Positions 7,580-16,332 are shown, counted from the first letter of the stretch. The stretch is 43,105 bases of DNA from Halorutilus salinus (GCF_026242195.1 NZ_RKLV01000014.1:1-43105), one strand, 5' to 3'. Notes: generated from the sequence alone by a model not told the origin. Numbers and translations: made by a program.

Positions 7580-8209
7580 TTAACGTCGGCGTAGGCTCAC
7601 GCGGTCGTCTCCGTCCTCGGCTACCTCGAAACGATCTTCGACGAACCCCGCCGCGTTTCCGTCGCCGTGTAGCAGAGACTCGACGAGGTCAACGGGTTCG
7701 TCGGCGTCGGTCGAAAGACGGAACGAGTCGACGACCTCAACCGAACAGCCGAGTTTACGTGCGCGTTCGACGTGGTCGACGAAGGAGGTTCCGTGGTAGT
7801 CGACGCGGAAGCCGTCTTCGCGCGTCACGAAGGCGTTCGTACCCCCGCCGCGTCCGGGTACGACGACGAAACCTGCATCGGGTTCGTACAGACGACGGAG
7901 GGCGTCGGGCGTTACAAGAGGTAGGTCGGCGACGACGACAGCGACGGGCTTCTTTTCGTCGGTCAGAACCGCGTTTACGACGGGCGTAAGCGGTTCGTCA
8001 CGCACGACGGTTTGGTATCTATCGGCGACACCGGCGCGTCCGTCGAGCGATTGGGTCGTGAGAACGACGGGTTCCGCGCCAGCCGTGTCGACGGAATCGC
8101 ATACATCGGCGAGACAGGCGTAGACGAAGCCGACGCGTTCCTGTTCGGTCATCACGTCTGAGAGACGCGTCTTAGGCTCGTCGGGGCAGAAAGGGACGTA
8201 CGTCTTCAC
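7580..8209 (-). CDS. cofC: 2-phospho-L-lactate guanylyltransferase
   Basis: Activates 2-phospholactate (or phosphoenolpyruvate) with GTP for F420 side-chain assembly. The 209-residue protein starts MKTYVPFCPDEPKTRLS, matching the nucleotide-binding start of CofC (normally P-x-KTRL-S). It also has VAVVVADLPLVTPDALRRL and GRGGGTNAF, both conserved. The start overlaps the cysteine synthase stop (ATGA at 8206-8209), so it is probably transcribed with it. cofG is downstream on the same strand beyond ubiX. Confidence 0.93.
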   Translation of the reverse strand: MKTYVPFCPDEPKTRLSDVMTEQERVGFVYACLADVCDSVDTAGAEPVVLTTQSLDGRAGVADRYQTVVRDEPLTPVVNAVLTDEKKPVAVVVADLPLVTPDALRRLYEPDAGFVVVPGRGGGTNAFVTREDGFRVDYHGTSFVDHVERARKLGCSVEVVDSFRLSTDADEPVDLVESLLHGDGNAAGFVEDRFEVAEDGDDRVSLRRR

Positions 8210-9228
8210 GCGAAGTAGTCGCGCCAGAGGTTGTTCGTGTACTTGTCGCCGCGGTCGCAGAACACCGTGACGATACGCGCCTCGGACGGGTCGTCGTACG
8301 ACTCGGCGAGACGTATAGCGGCTTCGAGGTTACATCCCGATGACGTGCCGGTGAGGAAGTCTTGGTTGACACGCATAACGTCGCGTAAGGTTTCCTCGTC
8401 GTGTGCGCCGGGATGGACGACCTCAGGATCCTCGTCGTCGTAACGTTCCTTAAGCGTACGCGCGTTGTCGTAGGCGTCGTCGGTGGATATGTAGAGCTTG
8501 TCATCGAAGACGGAGCCGTCGTAGATATCCGGTACGATATGCTCGCCCTCACGCATGAACTTGAGACCGTCGATCGCGTGCATCGCCGAGTCGGGTTCGA
8601 CGGCGACTGTGCGCGCTTCCCCCGAAAGCGCCCGCCCGACGCCCGTGATCGTCCCGCCGGTTCCGACACCCGCGACGAACCCTGTCACGTCGGGCGCTTG
8701 CTCGAGTATCTCGACGCCCGTCGTCTCCTCGTGCGAACGCGGGTTGGCGGGGTTCGAGTACTGGTCGGGCTTGTAGTAGGCGTCGGGGTCGGACGCGAGT
8801 ATCTCGTCGGCGCGCTCTATGACAGCGTCGTAGCCCTCCATGGCGTCGACGAACTCGACCGTCGCCCCTGTCTCCTCGACCGTCTTTACCTTCCCCTCAC
8901 CCGCGTTGTCGGGCATGACGATGGTAACGTCGTAGCCGCGGTTCCGTGCTATCTTCGCGACCTCGCTACCCGTGTTACCGCTCGTGGGTTCGATAACCGT
9001 CTTGTCCTCCGTGAGTTCGCCCGACCGCTCCGCCTCGTCTATCATGTAGAGCGCAGGGCGGGACTTGACCGACCCGCCGCCGTACGGCGTTGAATAGAGA
9101 TTGAACCACTCGACCTTGGCGTAGATACTCGCGCCGTCGGGTTCACCGACCCCTTCGAGACGTATCAGGGGCGTGTCGCCTATCTCGTCCTCGTCTACCT
9201 CCATACGGAAACGACGTTGTCGGCTCAT
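8206..9228 (-). CDS. PLP-dependent cysteine synthase
   Basis: Fold-type II PLP enzyme making cysteine from an activated serine and sulfide. The PLP lysine lies in GGGSVKSRPALYMI (about residue 50). The substrate loop EPTSGNTGSEVAKIA and the glycine-rich phosphate site GVGTGGTITGVGR are present. The protein continues to a C-terminal TVFCDRGDKY motif. Length 340 is typical. ATG 9228 is chosen because an A/T box near 9259-9267 lies about 35 bases upstream; ATG 9204 is an alternative. Whether O-acetylserine or O-phosphoserine is the substrate is not settled by sequence. The gene overlaps cofC by four bases. Confidence 0.92.
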   Translation of the reverse strand: MSRQRRFRMEVDEDEIGDTPLIRLEGVGEPDGASIYAKVEWFNLYSTPYGGGSVKSRPALYMIDEAERSGELTEDKTVIEPTSGNTGSEVAKIARNRGYDVTIVMPDNAGEGKVKTVEETGATVEFVDAMEGYDAVIERADEILASDPDAYYKPDQYSNPANPRSHEETTGVEILEQAPDVTGFVAGVGTGGTITGVGRALSGEARTVAVEPDSAMHAIDGLKFMREGEHIVPDIYDGSVFDDKLYISTDDAYDNARTLKERYDDEDPEVVHPGAHDEETLRDVMRVNQDFLTGTSSGCNLEAAIRLAESYDDPSEARIVTVFCDRGDKYTNNLWRDYFA

Positions 9229-9292
9229 AAAACAGCATCTGTTCGGCGTCGTCCGCCGGTATCTTTTCGGGAGCGCCGCGTCTACGTCAGGC

Positions 9293-9901
9293 ATGGAAAC
9301 CGTAGATCTTACGATGCCGCTGGACGAGGGGACGCCGACGTATCCTGACGACCCCGACACGGAGGTGAAGGATACAGCAACCGTAGACGACGACGGCTAC
9401 GCGGTCAAACGCCTCGCGTTCGGTTCACACGTCGGTACTCATATCGATGCGCCCGCGCATATGATCGAAGGAGGCAGAACCCTCGACGACTATCCGCCTG
9501 AGAGCTTCGTCGGCGAAGCCGTCGTGGTCGACGTACGTGGTCAGGAGGTTATAGAGACCGATCTGAGCTGTTTAGCTGAGGATACCGAGATACTTCTTTT
9601 CAGAACGGGACATTCCGAGGGGTACGGTCAGAGGTACCACGACGGCTTCCCCGTCGTGTCGGAGGAGACGGCTAACGAGGTTGTCGGTTCGGAGATTGGG
9701 ATTCTGGGCATCGACTCGCCTTCGCCCGACGAACCGCCGTATCCCGTACATGAGATGCTTCTGAGCAACGGTGTCCTCCTACTCGAAAACCTCACCAACC
9801 TCGGCGCTGTAACGGGTGAGAGCTTTCGGTGCTGTGCCCTTCCGCTTAAGATCGTCGACGGCGACGGCGCTCCGTGTAGGGTTGCCGGCGTCGTCGACTG
9901 A
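9293..9901 (+). CDS. Cyclase family protein (kynurenine formamidase-like)
   Basis: Metal-dependent amidohydrolase-like protein of 202 residues. The family metal motif H-x-G-T-H-x-D-x-P-x-H is complete in SHVGTHIDAPAHMIEGG (about residues 45-61). It also has RTGHSEGY and GILGIDSPSPDE. Members hydrolyse N-formylkynurenine or cyclic esters and amides. The frame is open upstream, but ATG 9293 is the natural start: an A/T box near 9259-9267 precedes it by about 30 bases and may be shared with the divergent cysteine synthase. Substrate unknown. Confidence 0.88.
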   Translation: METVDLTMPLDEGTPTYPDDPDTEVKDTATVDDDGYAVKRLAFGSHVGTHIDAPAHMIEGGRTLDDYPPESFVGEAVVVDVRGQEVIETDLSCLAEDTEILLFRTGHSEGYGQRYHDGFPVVSEETANEVVGSEIGILGIDSPSPDEPPYPVHEMLLSNGVLLLENLTNLGAVTGESFRCCALPLKIVDGDGAPCRVAGVVD

Positions 9902-9945
9902 GCCACAGGCGCAAGCTACAAAACCGCTCCCGCCGTACGTCGTCC

Positions 9946-10563
9946 ATGAAGAAGGTCGACGACCTGATGGAGAGCGCGCACGAACTCAAGGAGCGCGGTC
10001 TCAAGAGCGGCGAGATCGCCGACGAGCTAAACGTCTCGCGCGAGACGGCTAACTGGCTCCTGACGCATTCGTCCACGGGGACGGATGAGGGCGACGAAGC
10101 ACCGGGTGACATACATCTCGACTGGTCCGCGGTCGGTAGTAGCTCGCGCCGTCTCTCGCTCGTCGCGGAGGCGATGAAGGAGCTTATCGCCGAGGATCTC
10201 AACGAGGAACCCGACGCCGTCGTCGGTATAGCCAAGGCAGGGGTTCCGCTCGCAACGCTCGTTGCCGAGAAGTTCGACGCACGCCTCGCCGAGTACACGC
10301 CACGTAAGCAGAAATGGGGTGAGGACGACTACGACGAGCTTAGCGGCTCCTTCAGCAGGAACTTCGCCGGCGTCGACGGTGCGCGGTGCGTCGTCGTCGA
10401 CGACGTCGTCACGACGGGGCGTACGATGACCGAAGCCGTGCGTTTCGTGGAGGAGAACGGCGGCACGCCCGTATCCGCCGCGGTTCTTGCGAACAAGTCG
10501 GGTAAGACATCGATAGACGGCGTCGAGGTAAACTCGCTCGTCGGGGTCGTCCGGGTAGAATGA
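9946..10563 (+). CDS. gfcR: Transcriptional regulator GfcR (PyrE-like)
   Basis: Haloarchaeal GfcR-type regulator: an N-terminal helix-turn-helix (LKSGEIADELNVSRETANWLL, about residues 18-38) fused to a phosphoribosyltransferase-like domain with the PRPP loop VVVDDVVTTGRTMTEAV (about 148-164). In Haloferax this protein activates glycolytic and sugar genes and is related to orotate phosphoribosyltransferase. Length 205 fits. It overlaps radB by ATGA (10560-10563), so the two form an operon. A glucose-6-phosphate isomerase gene lies about 2.2 kb downstream. A sugar-metabolite sensing role is known for the family, not shown here. Confidence 0.92.
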   Translation: MKKVDDLMESAHELKERGLKSGEIADELNVSRETANWLLTHSSTGTDEGDEAPGDIHLDWSAVGSSSRRLSLVAEAMKELIAEDLNEEPDAVVGIAKAGVPLATLVAEKFDARLAEYTPRKQKWGEDDYDELSGSFSRNFAGVDGARCVVVDDVVTTGRTMTEAVRFVEENGGTPVSAAVLANKSGKTSIDGVEVNSLVGVVRVE

Positions 10564-11264
10564 AAGGACGCCAACACGGTACGGACGACGACGCGCGCCT
10601 ATCGACGGGATGCGGTGCTCTCGACGAACTCCTCGGCGGCGGCTTTCCGCGCGGTGCCGTCTCACAGGTCTACGGCGAGCCGAGCGCGGGTAAGACGAAT
10701 ATCTGTATGCAGACAGCCGTCGAGACGGTCGAGAACGGCGGAGGAGTCGCATACATCGACACCGAAGGTCTGAGCCTCGACCGTCTGCGCCAGATAGGCG
10801 GCGACGGTATAGAGGAACGCGCGCACGAGTTCATAATCAAGGATGTCTACGGCTTCGACGAACAGGCGGTTGCGGTGCGCGACGTCGAAGACCTCGCCGC
10901 GGAAACGGATCTCGTGGTTCTCGATTCGGCGACGGGTCTCTACCGCGTCGAGCGCGACGACGGCGACGAGGAGTCCGCCCTACGGAGGCTTACGAGACAG
11001 GTTACACAGCTAACCGGGATGGCGCGGCGTTACGGTATGGCGGTCGTGCTCACGAACCAGATCTACACGGCGGTCGAAAGCACGACAGACGACGTAGCGC
11101 CGCTCGGCGGACGCGCGATGGAGCACTGGACGAAGATAATCCTCCGTCTCGAAAGGTCTGCGGTCAGCGACAGGAGGAAGGCGACCGTCGAGAAACATCC
11201 GTCTAAGCCCGCAGGTGTCGACGCCGAGTTCGTTATTACGGGATCAGGCGTCGAGGACGTCTAA
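10560..11264 (+). CDS. radB: DNA repair and recombination protein RadB
   Basis: Archaeal RadA paralogue, 234 residues, lacking the N-terminal helix-hairpin-helix domain, as expected for RadB. The Walker A motif GEPSAGKTN is near residue 38 and the Walker B region is DLVVLDSATGLY (about 118-129). VVLTNQIYTAV follows. RadB acts as a recombination mediator with RadA in haloarchaea. It starts within the last codons of gfcR. The downstream ACT gene has its own TATA-like box, so the operon probably ends here. Confidence 0.94.
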   Translation: MKGRQHGTDDDARLSTGCGALDELLGGGFPRGAVSQVYGEPSAGKTNICMQTAVETVENGGGVAYIDTEGLSLDRLRQIGGDGIEERAHEFIIKDVYGFDEQAVAVRDVEDLAAETDLVVLDSATGLYRVERDDGDEESALRRLTRQVTQLTGMARRYGMAVVLTNQIYTAVESTTDDVAPLGGRAMEHWTKIILRLERSAVSDRRKATVEKHPSKPAGVDAEFVITGSGVEDV

Positions 11265-11277
11265 GACCATACATAAA

Positions 11278-11313
11278 ACGATATATGGACGCGGCGGCAT
11301 TCCGCACCAAAGA
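11278..11313 (+). promoter_or_regulatory. Putative promoter of ACT-hom-pgi operon
   Basis: The sequence ATATAT at 11281-11286 lies about 30 bases before ATG 11314, the expected distance for an archaeal TATA box of a near-leaderless transcript. It follows the radB stop directly. Assignment is by position and composition only. Confidence 0.5.
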
Positions 11314-11814
11314 ATGATTGTTACGATGACGCTGGAGCTAAGCGACGAACCGGGGGAACTTCTGAACTCCCTCCAGCCCGTCGCCGACAACGGTGGTAAC
11401 ATAGTGAGCGTGACGCACCAGCGCGGTGAGGTTACGCCGCGCGGGACACTCCCTGTCGAGATAACGTTTGAGGTCGTAGAGGAGCGTCTTCAGGACGTTC
11501 TCGACAGCCTTCAGGAGATGGGCATACGTGTCGCCAAGTTCGGTGAGGAGAAGTTCCACGAGTCGATGACCGTGGTACTCGTAGGGCATATCGTCCGCAC
11601 GGATGTCACGGATACTATAAAGAGCGTCGAGGACGAGGGCGTCAAGATCGTCGACTTCTCGCTCGCGATGCCCGACGACGCCGACGAAACCTCGAGCGCG
11701 CGTATCGTCGTCAACGCGACGTGTGAGGAGAAGCTTGAACAGGCTGTCGAGGCGATAGACGGTGTCTGCGACCGGAAGGAACTCGTCAAGATGCAACCCA
11801 TAGGGGTGGTCTGA
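11314..11814 (+). CDS. ACT domain amino-acid-binding protein
   Basis: A 166-residue protein made of two ACT-like halves: MTLELSDEPGELLNSLQPVADNGGNIVSV at the N-terminus (in sequence order) and TDTIKSVEDEGVKIVDFSL in the second half. ACT domains bind amino acids and control biosynthetic enzymes. It ends directly before the homoserine dehydrogenase (TGA then GTG, no gap), a pairing often seen in haloarchaea. That suggests it senses threonine or another aspartate-family amino acid and regulates the enzyme. The frame is open upstream, but ATG 11314 fits the TATA box. Confidence 0.85.
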   Translation: MIVTMTLELSDEPGELLNSLQPVADNGGNIVSVTHQRGEVTPRGTLPVEITFEVVEERLQDVLDSLQEMGIRVAKFGEEKFHESMTVVLVGHIVRTDVTDTIKSVEDEGVKIVDFSLAMPDDADETSSARIVVNATCEEKLEQAVEAIDGVCDRKELVKMQPIGVV

Positions 11815-12786
11815 GTGGTACGTGTAGCCCTTGTCGGATTCGGTGCCGTGGGACGCGGGTTCGCCGACGCCGTCCTCGGCGGTGCGCCCGTAGACGTTGA
11901 CGTGGTTCTTGTCGCTGACTCGTCGTCCGTCGCGGTAGACGGAGACGGCTTGGATCTCGCCTCGGTCAAGAAACGTAAGGAAGACGAAGGCGTCGTCGGC
12001 GACGGCGAGGATACGGTCGGCGCTCTCGAAGAAGCCGAGTACGACGTGCTTGTGGAGGCAAGCCCGACGACGCTCGGCGACGCCGAACCCGCGTTCGGTT
12101 ACATGATGACGGCGATAGACAACGGGGCGCACGTCGTAACGTCGAACAAGGGACCGTTGGCTATGCGGTACGCCGAACTCATGGAGAAAGCCGACGAGGC
12201 GGGCGTCGAGGTACGTATGGAGGGTGCCGTCGGGGGAGCTATACCGACGATAAACACCGTACGCGAGTCGCTCGCGGGCGACGACGTTTCAGGGGTACGC
12301 GGTATACTCAACGGAACCTGCAACTTCATACTCACACGTATGCTTGAAGAGGGTCTGACCTACGAGCACGTCCTCGGCGAGGCTCAGGACATGGGTATCG
12401 CAGAGTCCGACCCGACTTTCGATGTCGAAGGTATCGACACGGCGCTCAAATGCGTCATACTTTCGAACGTCCTTTTCGAGGGTGAAAGAACCCTCGACGA
12501 CGTTGACGTAGACGGTATCACGGAGGTAACCCCCGACTCGCTACGTCTCGCGCGCGAGTCGGGACACGTCGTCAAGTTAGTCGGTGAGGTTTCGGAGGAC
12601 GCGCTCAGCGTCGCGCCGCGTCTCGTACCCGAAGGGCACGCACTCGACGTGGGTGGGACGCTCAACGTCGTATCCTTCGATGCGGATCTCGCGGGCGAGG
12701 TGACCGTAACGGGACACGGCGCGGGGAGTTCGGAGACGGCAAGCGCACTCGTGAGCGACCTCACAGCCGTCGTGAGGAAGTCGTGA
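11815..12786 (+). CDS. hom: Homoserine dehydrogenase
   Basis: Reduces aspartate semialdehyde to homoserine, on the path to threonine and methionine. The NAD(P)-binding start VRVALVGFGAVGRGFAD has the G-x-G-x-x-G motif. NKGPLAMRY, GGAIPTINTVRESLAG and the signature GILNGTCNFILTRM are conserved. The 323-residue length lacks a C-terminal ACT domain; the separate ACT gene immediately upstream may supply that regulation. Start is GTG 11815. The stop overlaps the next start. Ile codons are 6 ATA, 3 ATC and 0 ATT, an example of the genome's unusual codon choice. Confidence 0.94.
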   Translation: MVRVALVGFGAVGRGFADAVLGGAPVDVDVVLVADSSSVAVDGDGLDLASVKKRKEDEGVVGDGEDTVGALEEAEYDVLVEASPTTLGDAEPAFGYMMTAIDNGAHVVTSNKGPLAMRYAELMEKADEAGVEVRMEGAVGGAIPTINTVRESLAGDDVSGVRGILNGTCNFILTRMLEEGLTYEHVLGEAQDMGIAESDPTFDVEGIDTALKCVILSNVLFEGERTLDDVDVDGITEVTPDSLRLARESGHVVKLVGEVSEDALSVAPRLVPEGHALDVGGTLNVVSFDADLAGEVTVTGHGAGSSETASALVSDLTAVVRKS

Positions 12787-14021
12787 ACGTAGATCTGTCG
12801 AACGTCCTCGAAGAACGCGTCGACGGCGGTCTTACACGCGACAAAGTCGCCGAGAGCGGCGCGGACGAGGTCGACGTGCCGGAGAACGTCGCGCGTCTCC
12901 CCGAACGCACGGACGCCGGAGAGATAGCCGAGGCGGGCGCTCGTCTCGCCGAGAGGTTCGATGCTTTCGTTAACATAGGCATCGGGGGTAGCTCACTCGG
13001 TGGTGCGACGGTTGTCGACGCACTCGCCCCCGACGCGCCGGTCTACTTTGTCGACAACGTCGACCCCGACGCTCTGGCGCGCCTCCTCGACAGTGTTCCC
13101 CTGAGGGACACCGTCTTCAGCGTCGTGTCGAAGAGCGGACGTACAGCCGAGACGGTTGCTAACTACGCCGTCGTACGTGACGCGTTACGCGAGGCGGGCG
13201 TAGAGCCGTCCGAGAACACCGTCGTTACAACCGGCGAAGCTTCACCTCTCCGGGATGCCGATACGCGCGCAACATTCACCTTCGCAGACGTTCCCGGACG
13301 TTACTCGGCGCTCTCTACGGTCGGTCTTCTGCCCGCGGCTTTCGCGGGTGTCGATGTCGAGTCGGTCGTCCGGGGCGGCGAAGATGGGGCGGTGGAACGG
13401 GACGCGGGCGTACTCGACGACGCAGGACGCGCCCTAGGAGCGACGAACCATCTCCTCGGCGAAGGCGGCGTACGCGCGTCGGTGATGATGCCCTACGCCG
13501 AGAGGCTCGAAACCTTCGCCGACTGGTACGTCCAGATATGGGCGGAGTCGCTCGGCAAGGACGGAACCGGACAGACGCCGGTGCGTGCGGTCGGTGCGAC
13601 CGATCAGCACTCGCTCCTCCAGCTACTCGTCGACGGTCCGGGGGACAAGCTCGTTACGTTCGTCGACCCCGGTGGGAGCGAAGACGGCTTCGTCGTCGAG
13701 GACGAGGGCTACCTCAACGGTGTTTCGCTCGACGAACTCCGCTCCGCCGAACTCGACGCTACACGGGCATCCCTCGTGCGCGACGACGTGCCGAACGTAC
13801 GTGTCGAACTCGACGGCGTGACGCCGGAGGAGGTTGGCGAACTCCTGTACACGTACGAGATAGCGACCGTCGTCGCAGGAAGGCTTGCGGGCGTCAACCC
13901 GTTCGACCAGCCCGGTGTCGAATGGGGGAAACGCGCGGCGCGCGGTGCCCTCGGCGACGACTCCTGCGCCGAAGAGCGTGAGGTCGTCGGTTCGGTTAAG
14001 GAAACCCTTTTGCGGGTATAG
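12783..14021 (+). CDS. pgi: Glucose-6-phosphate isomerase
   Basis: Interconverts glucose-6-phosphate and fructose-6-phosphate. The sugar-phosphate-binding start FVNIGIGGSSLGGATVVDAL is at about residues 61-80. Further hallmarks are VVSKSGRTAETVANY, TDQHSLLQLLVDGPGD and GVNPFDQPGVEWGK. The 412-residue length is typical for haloarchaeal PGI, shorter than bacterial ones. It starts at GTG 12783, overlapping the homoserine dehydrogenase stop by four bases, so the operon mixes amino acid and sugar metabolism. Confidence 0.94.
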   Translation: MNVDLSNVLEERVDGGLTRDKVAESGADEVDVPENVARLPERTDAGEIAEAGARLAERFDAFVNIGIGGSSLGGATVVDALAPDAPVYFVDNVDPDALARLLDSVPLRDTVFSVVSKSGRTAETVANYAVVRDALREAGVEPSENTVVTTGEASPLRDADTRATFTFADVPGRYSALSTVGLLPAAFAGVDVESVVRGGEDGAVERDAGVLDDAGRALGATNHLLGEGGVRASVMMPYAERLETFADWYVQIWAESLGKDGTGQTPVRAVGATDQHSLLQLLVDGPGDKLVTFVDPGGSEDGFVVEDEGYLNGVSLDELRSAELDATRASLVRDDVPNVRVELDGVTPEEVGELLYTYEIATVVAGRLAGVNPFDQPGVEWGKRAARGALGDDSCAEEREVVGSVKETLLRV

Positions 14022-14115
14022 GGGCAATCTTAGACAAGACGCATTTCAGCGTCGTCGCTATGATGATAAAGAGACAGGTGGACGGTACAACGACACAATC
14101 GCCCCGGAGTTCAGT

Positions 14116-14961
14116 ATGGTAGACGACGAGAACCCCGACGGGTACGACGGGACGGAGACGGACGCGGTACGGTCTCCGAAGAGGGAGGGTTTTCTGACGG
14201 ACGAAAGAAGGGAGAAGCTCGGGGATCTCGGGATAGCCGTCGGACTCGCCGTCGGCGGCATGGGCGTCGGACTCGTCGCCACAGTCATCGTAATATCCGT
14301 GGTGGCGGTCGCAGACCTCGGTCTTTCGGATACTGCGAGAAACATCGTGCTCATGCTACCCCTGCAGATAGGCGGTCTCGCGGGAACCGCGGTCGCCTTC
14401 CTGTGGATCACCGACCGTGGCTTCGGCTACGTCCGTCTACGGAAGCCGTCGCTCAAACATCTGGGTATCGCATTCGGTAGCATCTTCGCCATGTTAGCCG
14501 CCGTGGTCGCCGTGACCGTCGTCATCGAATCACTGGGTCAACAGGCGGCGGATCATGCGACGACACAGCAGATAGAGTCGGATCCGCGTCTCGCGCTCTA
14601 CATGGTACCGCTCGCGCTCCTCGTCATAGGACCGTGCGAGGAGCTTCTTTTCCGCGGCGTAATACAGACGAAGCTAACCGAGTCGTTCGGCACACGCGGG
14701 GGTGTCGTCGTCGCAAGCGTTGTGTTCTCGGCGGTACACGTGCCGTCGTACGGCGGTCTCAGCGCGGGTCTGAACCAGCTTGCTATAACACTCGGCGTCC
14801 TTTTCAGCCTCGCTATCATACTCGGCGCTGTGTACGAGAAGACCGACAACCTCGCCGTCCCTATCGTTGCACACGGATTCTACAACGCAGTCCTGTTCGG
14901 TATCACGTACATAGGGACGCAGTACGCCGATGAACTCGAACAGGCGACCGCCGTCCTCTGA
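14116..14961 (+). CDS. CPBP family intramembrane metalloprotease
   Basis: Multi-pass membrane protease of the CAAX/Abi (CPBP) family, 281 residues. The active-site motifs are GPCEELLFRG (Glu-Glu-x3-Arg, about residue 175), FSAVHVP and VAHGFYNAV. Hydrophobic segments begin at about residue 40 (GIAVGLAVGGMGVGLVATV) and continue through the protein, with a charged soluble N-terminus. The frame is open further upstream into the pgi gene; ATG 14116 is the first start after it. It lies 94 bases after pgi. In archaea substrates of this family are largely unknown. Confidence 0.88.
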   Translation: MVDDENPDGYDGTETDAVRSPKREGFLTDERREKLGDLGIAVGLAVGGMGVGLVATVIVISVVAVADLGLSDTARNIVLMLPLQIGGLAGTAVAFLWITDRGFGYVRLRKPSLKHLGIAFGSIFAMLAAVVAVTVVIESLGQQAADHATTQQIESDPRLALYMVPLALLVIGPCEELLFRGVIQTKLTESFGTRGGVVVASVVFSAVHVPSYGGLSAGLNQLAITLGVLFSLAIILGAVYEKTDNLAVPIVAHGFYNAVLFGITYIGTQYADELEQATAVL

Positions 14962-15009
14962 CCGAAAGGGACTTACTATACGGCGACAAGTTTCGTGAAA
15001 GGTGTTCCA

Positions 15010-16194
15010 ATGGACATAGAAGAAGTAGTTTCGACGGAGTACAAGACGTTCGAACCCGACGCAAGGGCTTCCAAAATAAAGGGCTTCTTCCAGGAGTCGG
15101 GTGAAGAAGCCGTGGTTGTCGAAGGCGACGGATACAGAGGCGTCGTAACGCGCAGGATGCTCATCTCGTCACACGTCAACCCTGACGAGAAGGCGGACTC
15201 TCTCGTCGGCAACCCGCCGCGCGTCGGTCGGCGCGAGGACGTGCGCGAGACGGCGCGCCTCATGGTCGAGAGCGACTTCAAGTTTCTCCCGGTTGAGGAG
15301 GGTAACGACGTGGTAGGCGTAGTAACCGCAAACGACCTCCTCCGCAACGTTAACTCGCAACTGAACGTCCTGTCTGTGGAGGATGTCTACACGCAGGATC
15401 TCATAACCGTCACGCCCTCCACAACGGTCGGACGTATAATCAATATATTCCGTGAGAACGCGGTTTCGCGCGTGCCGGTCGTCGACGGTGGTCTCGAAGG
15501 CATCGTCTCTCTGTACGACATACTCGGTTTCAGCGTACGTGAGGAGAGGCGCGACAAGGGCGGCGGTGGAACGGGCAAGAGCAGGGACTCCAGCGGCGGT
15601 GTACAAGGCGGCTTCGGTCCGCGCCACGGCGACGCCGACAGGATGCTCGACATACCCGCGGAGGACGTTATGAACTCGCCCGTCGAGACGACGACAGCGG
15701 ACGAACCGCTCGACGAGGCGACCGAACGTATGCTCAACCGCGACTTCTCGTCGCTGATCGTCGTGGGCGAAGACGGCGGTCCCTCGGGGATAATCACCAA
15801 GACGGACGTCCTACGTTCGTTGACATGGACGGACGAATCGCATATGGACGTTCAGATCTCGAACGTCGAGTTCCTCGAACCCATGTCGGCGGACGATGTC
15901 GCCGAGATGGTCGAGGAGGTCGCCGACAAGTACGCCGAGATGCAGGTGCTTCACGCACACGTCCATCTCAAACGCCACAAGGAGAAGATGCGGGGCAGTC
16001 CTTTGATACTCGCGCGCGTCGTCATCTACACCAACAAGGGACAGTTCGTCGTAAAGGGCGAGGGCTACGGTCCCAAGAACGCACTACGTATCGCACGCGA
16101 CAAGCTCGAACGCCGTGTCCTCGAATCGAAGGGTGTTAGCCGGCAGGACAGGGACGCCGAACGTATGTTCAAGGAGATGGGCGGCTACCTGTAG
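15010..16194 (+). CDS. CBS domain protein with HPF/RaiA-like C-terminal domain
   Basis: A 394-residue protein with two pairs of CBS domains (about residues 1-175 and 210-280), separated by a Gly/Ser/Arg-rich linker, then a C-terminal region of about 110 residues. The tail (VLHAHVHLKRHKEKMRG, then YGPKNALRIARDKLERRVLE) resembles the ribosome hibernation factor HPF/YfiA fold: a beta-strand start and the closing helix with A-x-x-x-x-DKLERR. CBS pairs usually bind adenine nucleotides. Together this suggests nucleotide-controlled ribosome binding, which is inference. ATG 15010 is preceded by AGGTG at 15000-15004, a fair Shine-Dalgarno; GTG 14995 is the alternative. Confidence 0.85.
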   Translation: MDIEEVVSTEYKTFEPDARASKIKGFFQESGEEAVVVEGDGYRGVVTRRMLISSHVNPDEKADSLVGNPPRVGRREDVRETARLMVESDFKFLPVEEGNDVVGVVTANDLLRNVNSQLNVLSVEDVYTQDLITVTPSTTVGRIINIFRENAVSRVPVVDGGLEGIVSLYDILGFSVREERRDKGGGGTGKSRDSSGGVQGGFGPRHGDADRMLDIPAEDVMNSPVETTTADEPLDEATERMLNRDFSSLIVVGEDGGPSGIITKTDVLRSLTWTDESHMDVQISNVEFLEPMSADDVAEMVEEVADKYAEMQVLHAHVHLKRHKEKMRGSPLILARVVIYTNKGQFVVKGEGYGPKNALRIARDKLERRVLESKGVSRQDRDAERMFKEMGGYL

Positions 16195-16332
16195 CTACAC
16201 GGATAGCGACGACGAGACAACGGAGCCTCCAACCCAGATGAGGAGGACGACGACGGAGAGGAAGAGGTAGGCTGTCTTCGACGGTTCCCGTATCGGCGCG
16301 TCGGCGTTGGTTCGTATCTCTTCGCCTATCAT
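16195..16332 (-). CDS. Small single-pass membrane protein
   Basis: A 45-residue frame from ATG 16332 to TAG 16195. A charged N-terminal half (MIGEEIRTNADAPIREPSK) is followed by one hydrophobic helix (TAYLFLSVVVLLIWVGGSVV, residues 20-39). Coding in this frame is clean, with GC-rich third positions. It is convergent with the CBS gene (stops one base apart) and lies 54 bases downstream of the GTPase gene on the same strand. Composition and topology fit a tail-anchored small protein such as a Sec-beta or cytochrome accessory subunit, but I recognise no family. Confidence 0.6.
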   Translation of the reverse strand: MIGEEIRTNADAPIREPSKTAYLFLSVVVLLIWVGGSVVSSSLSV

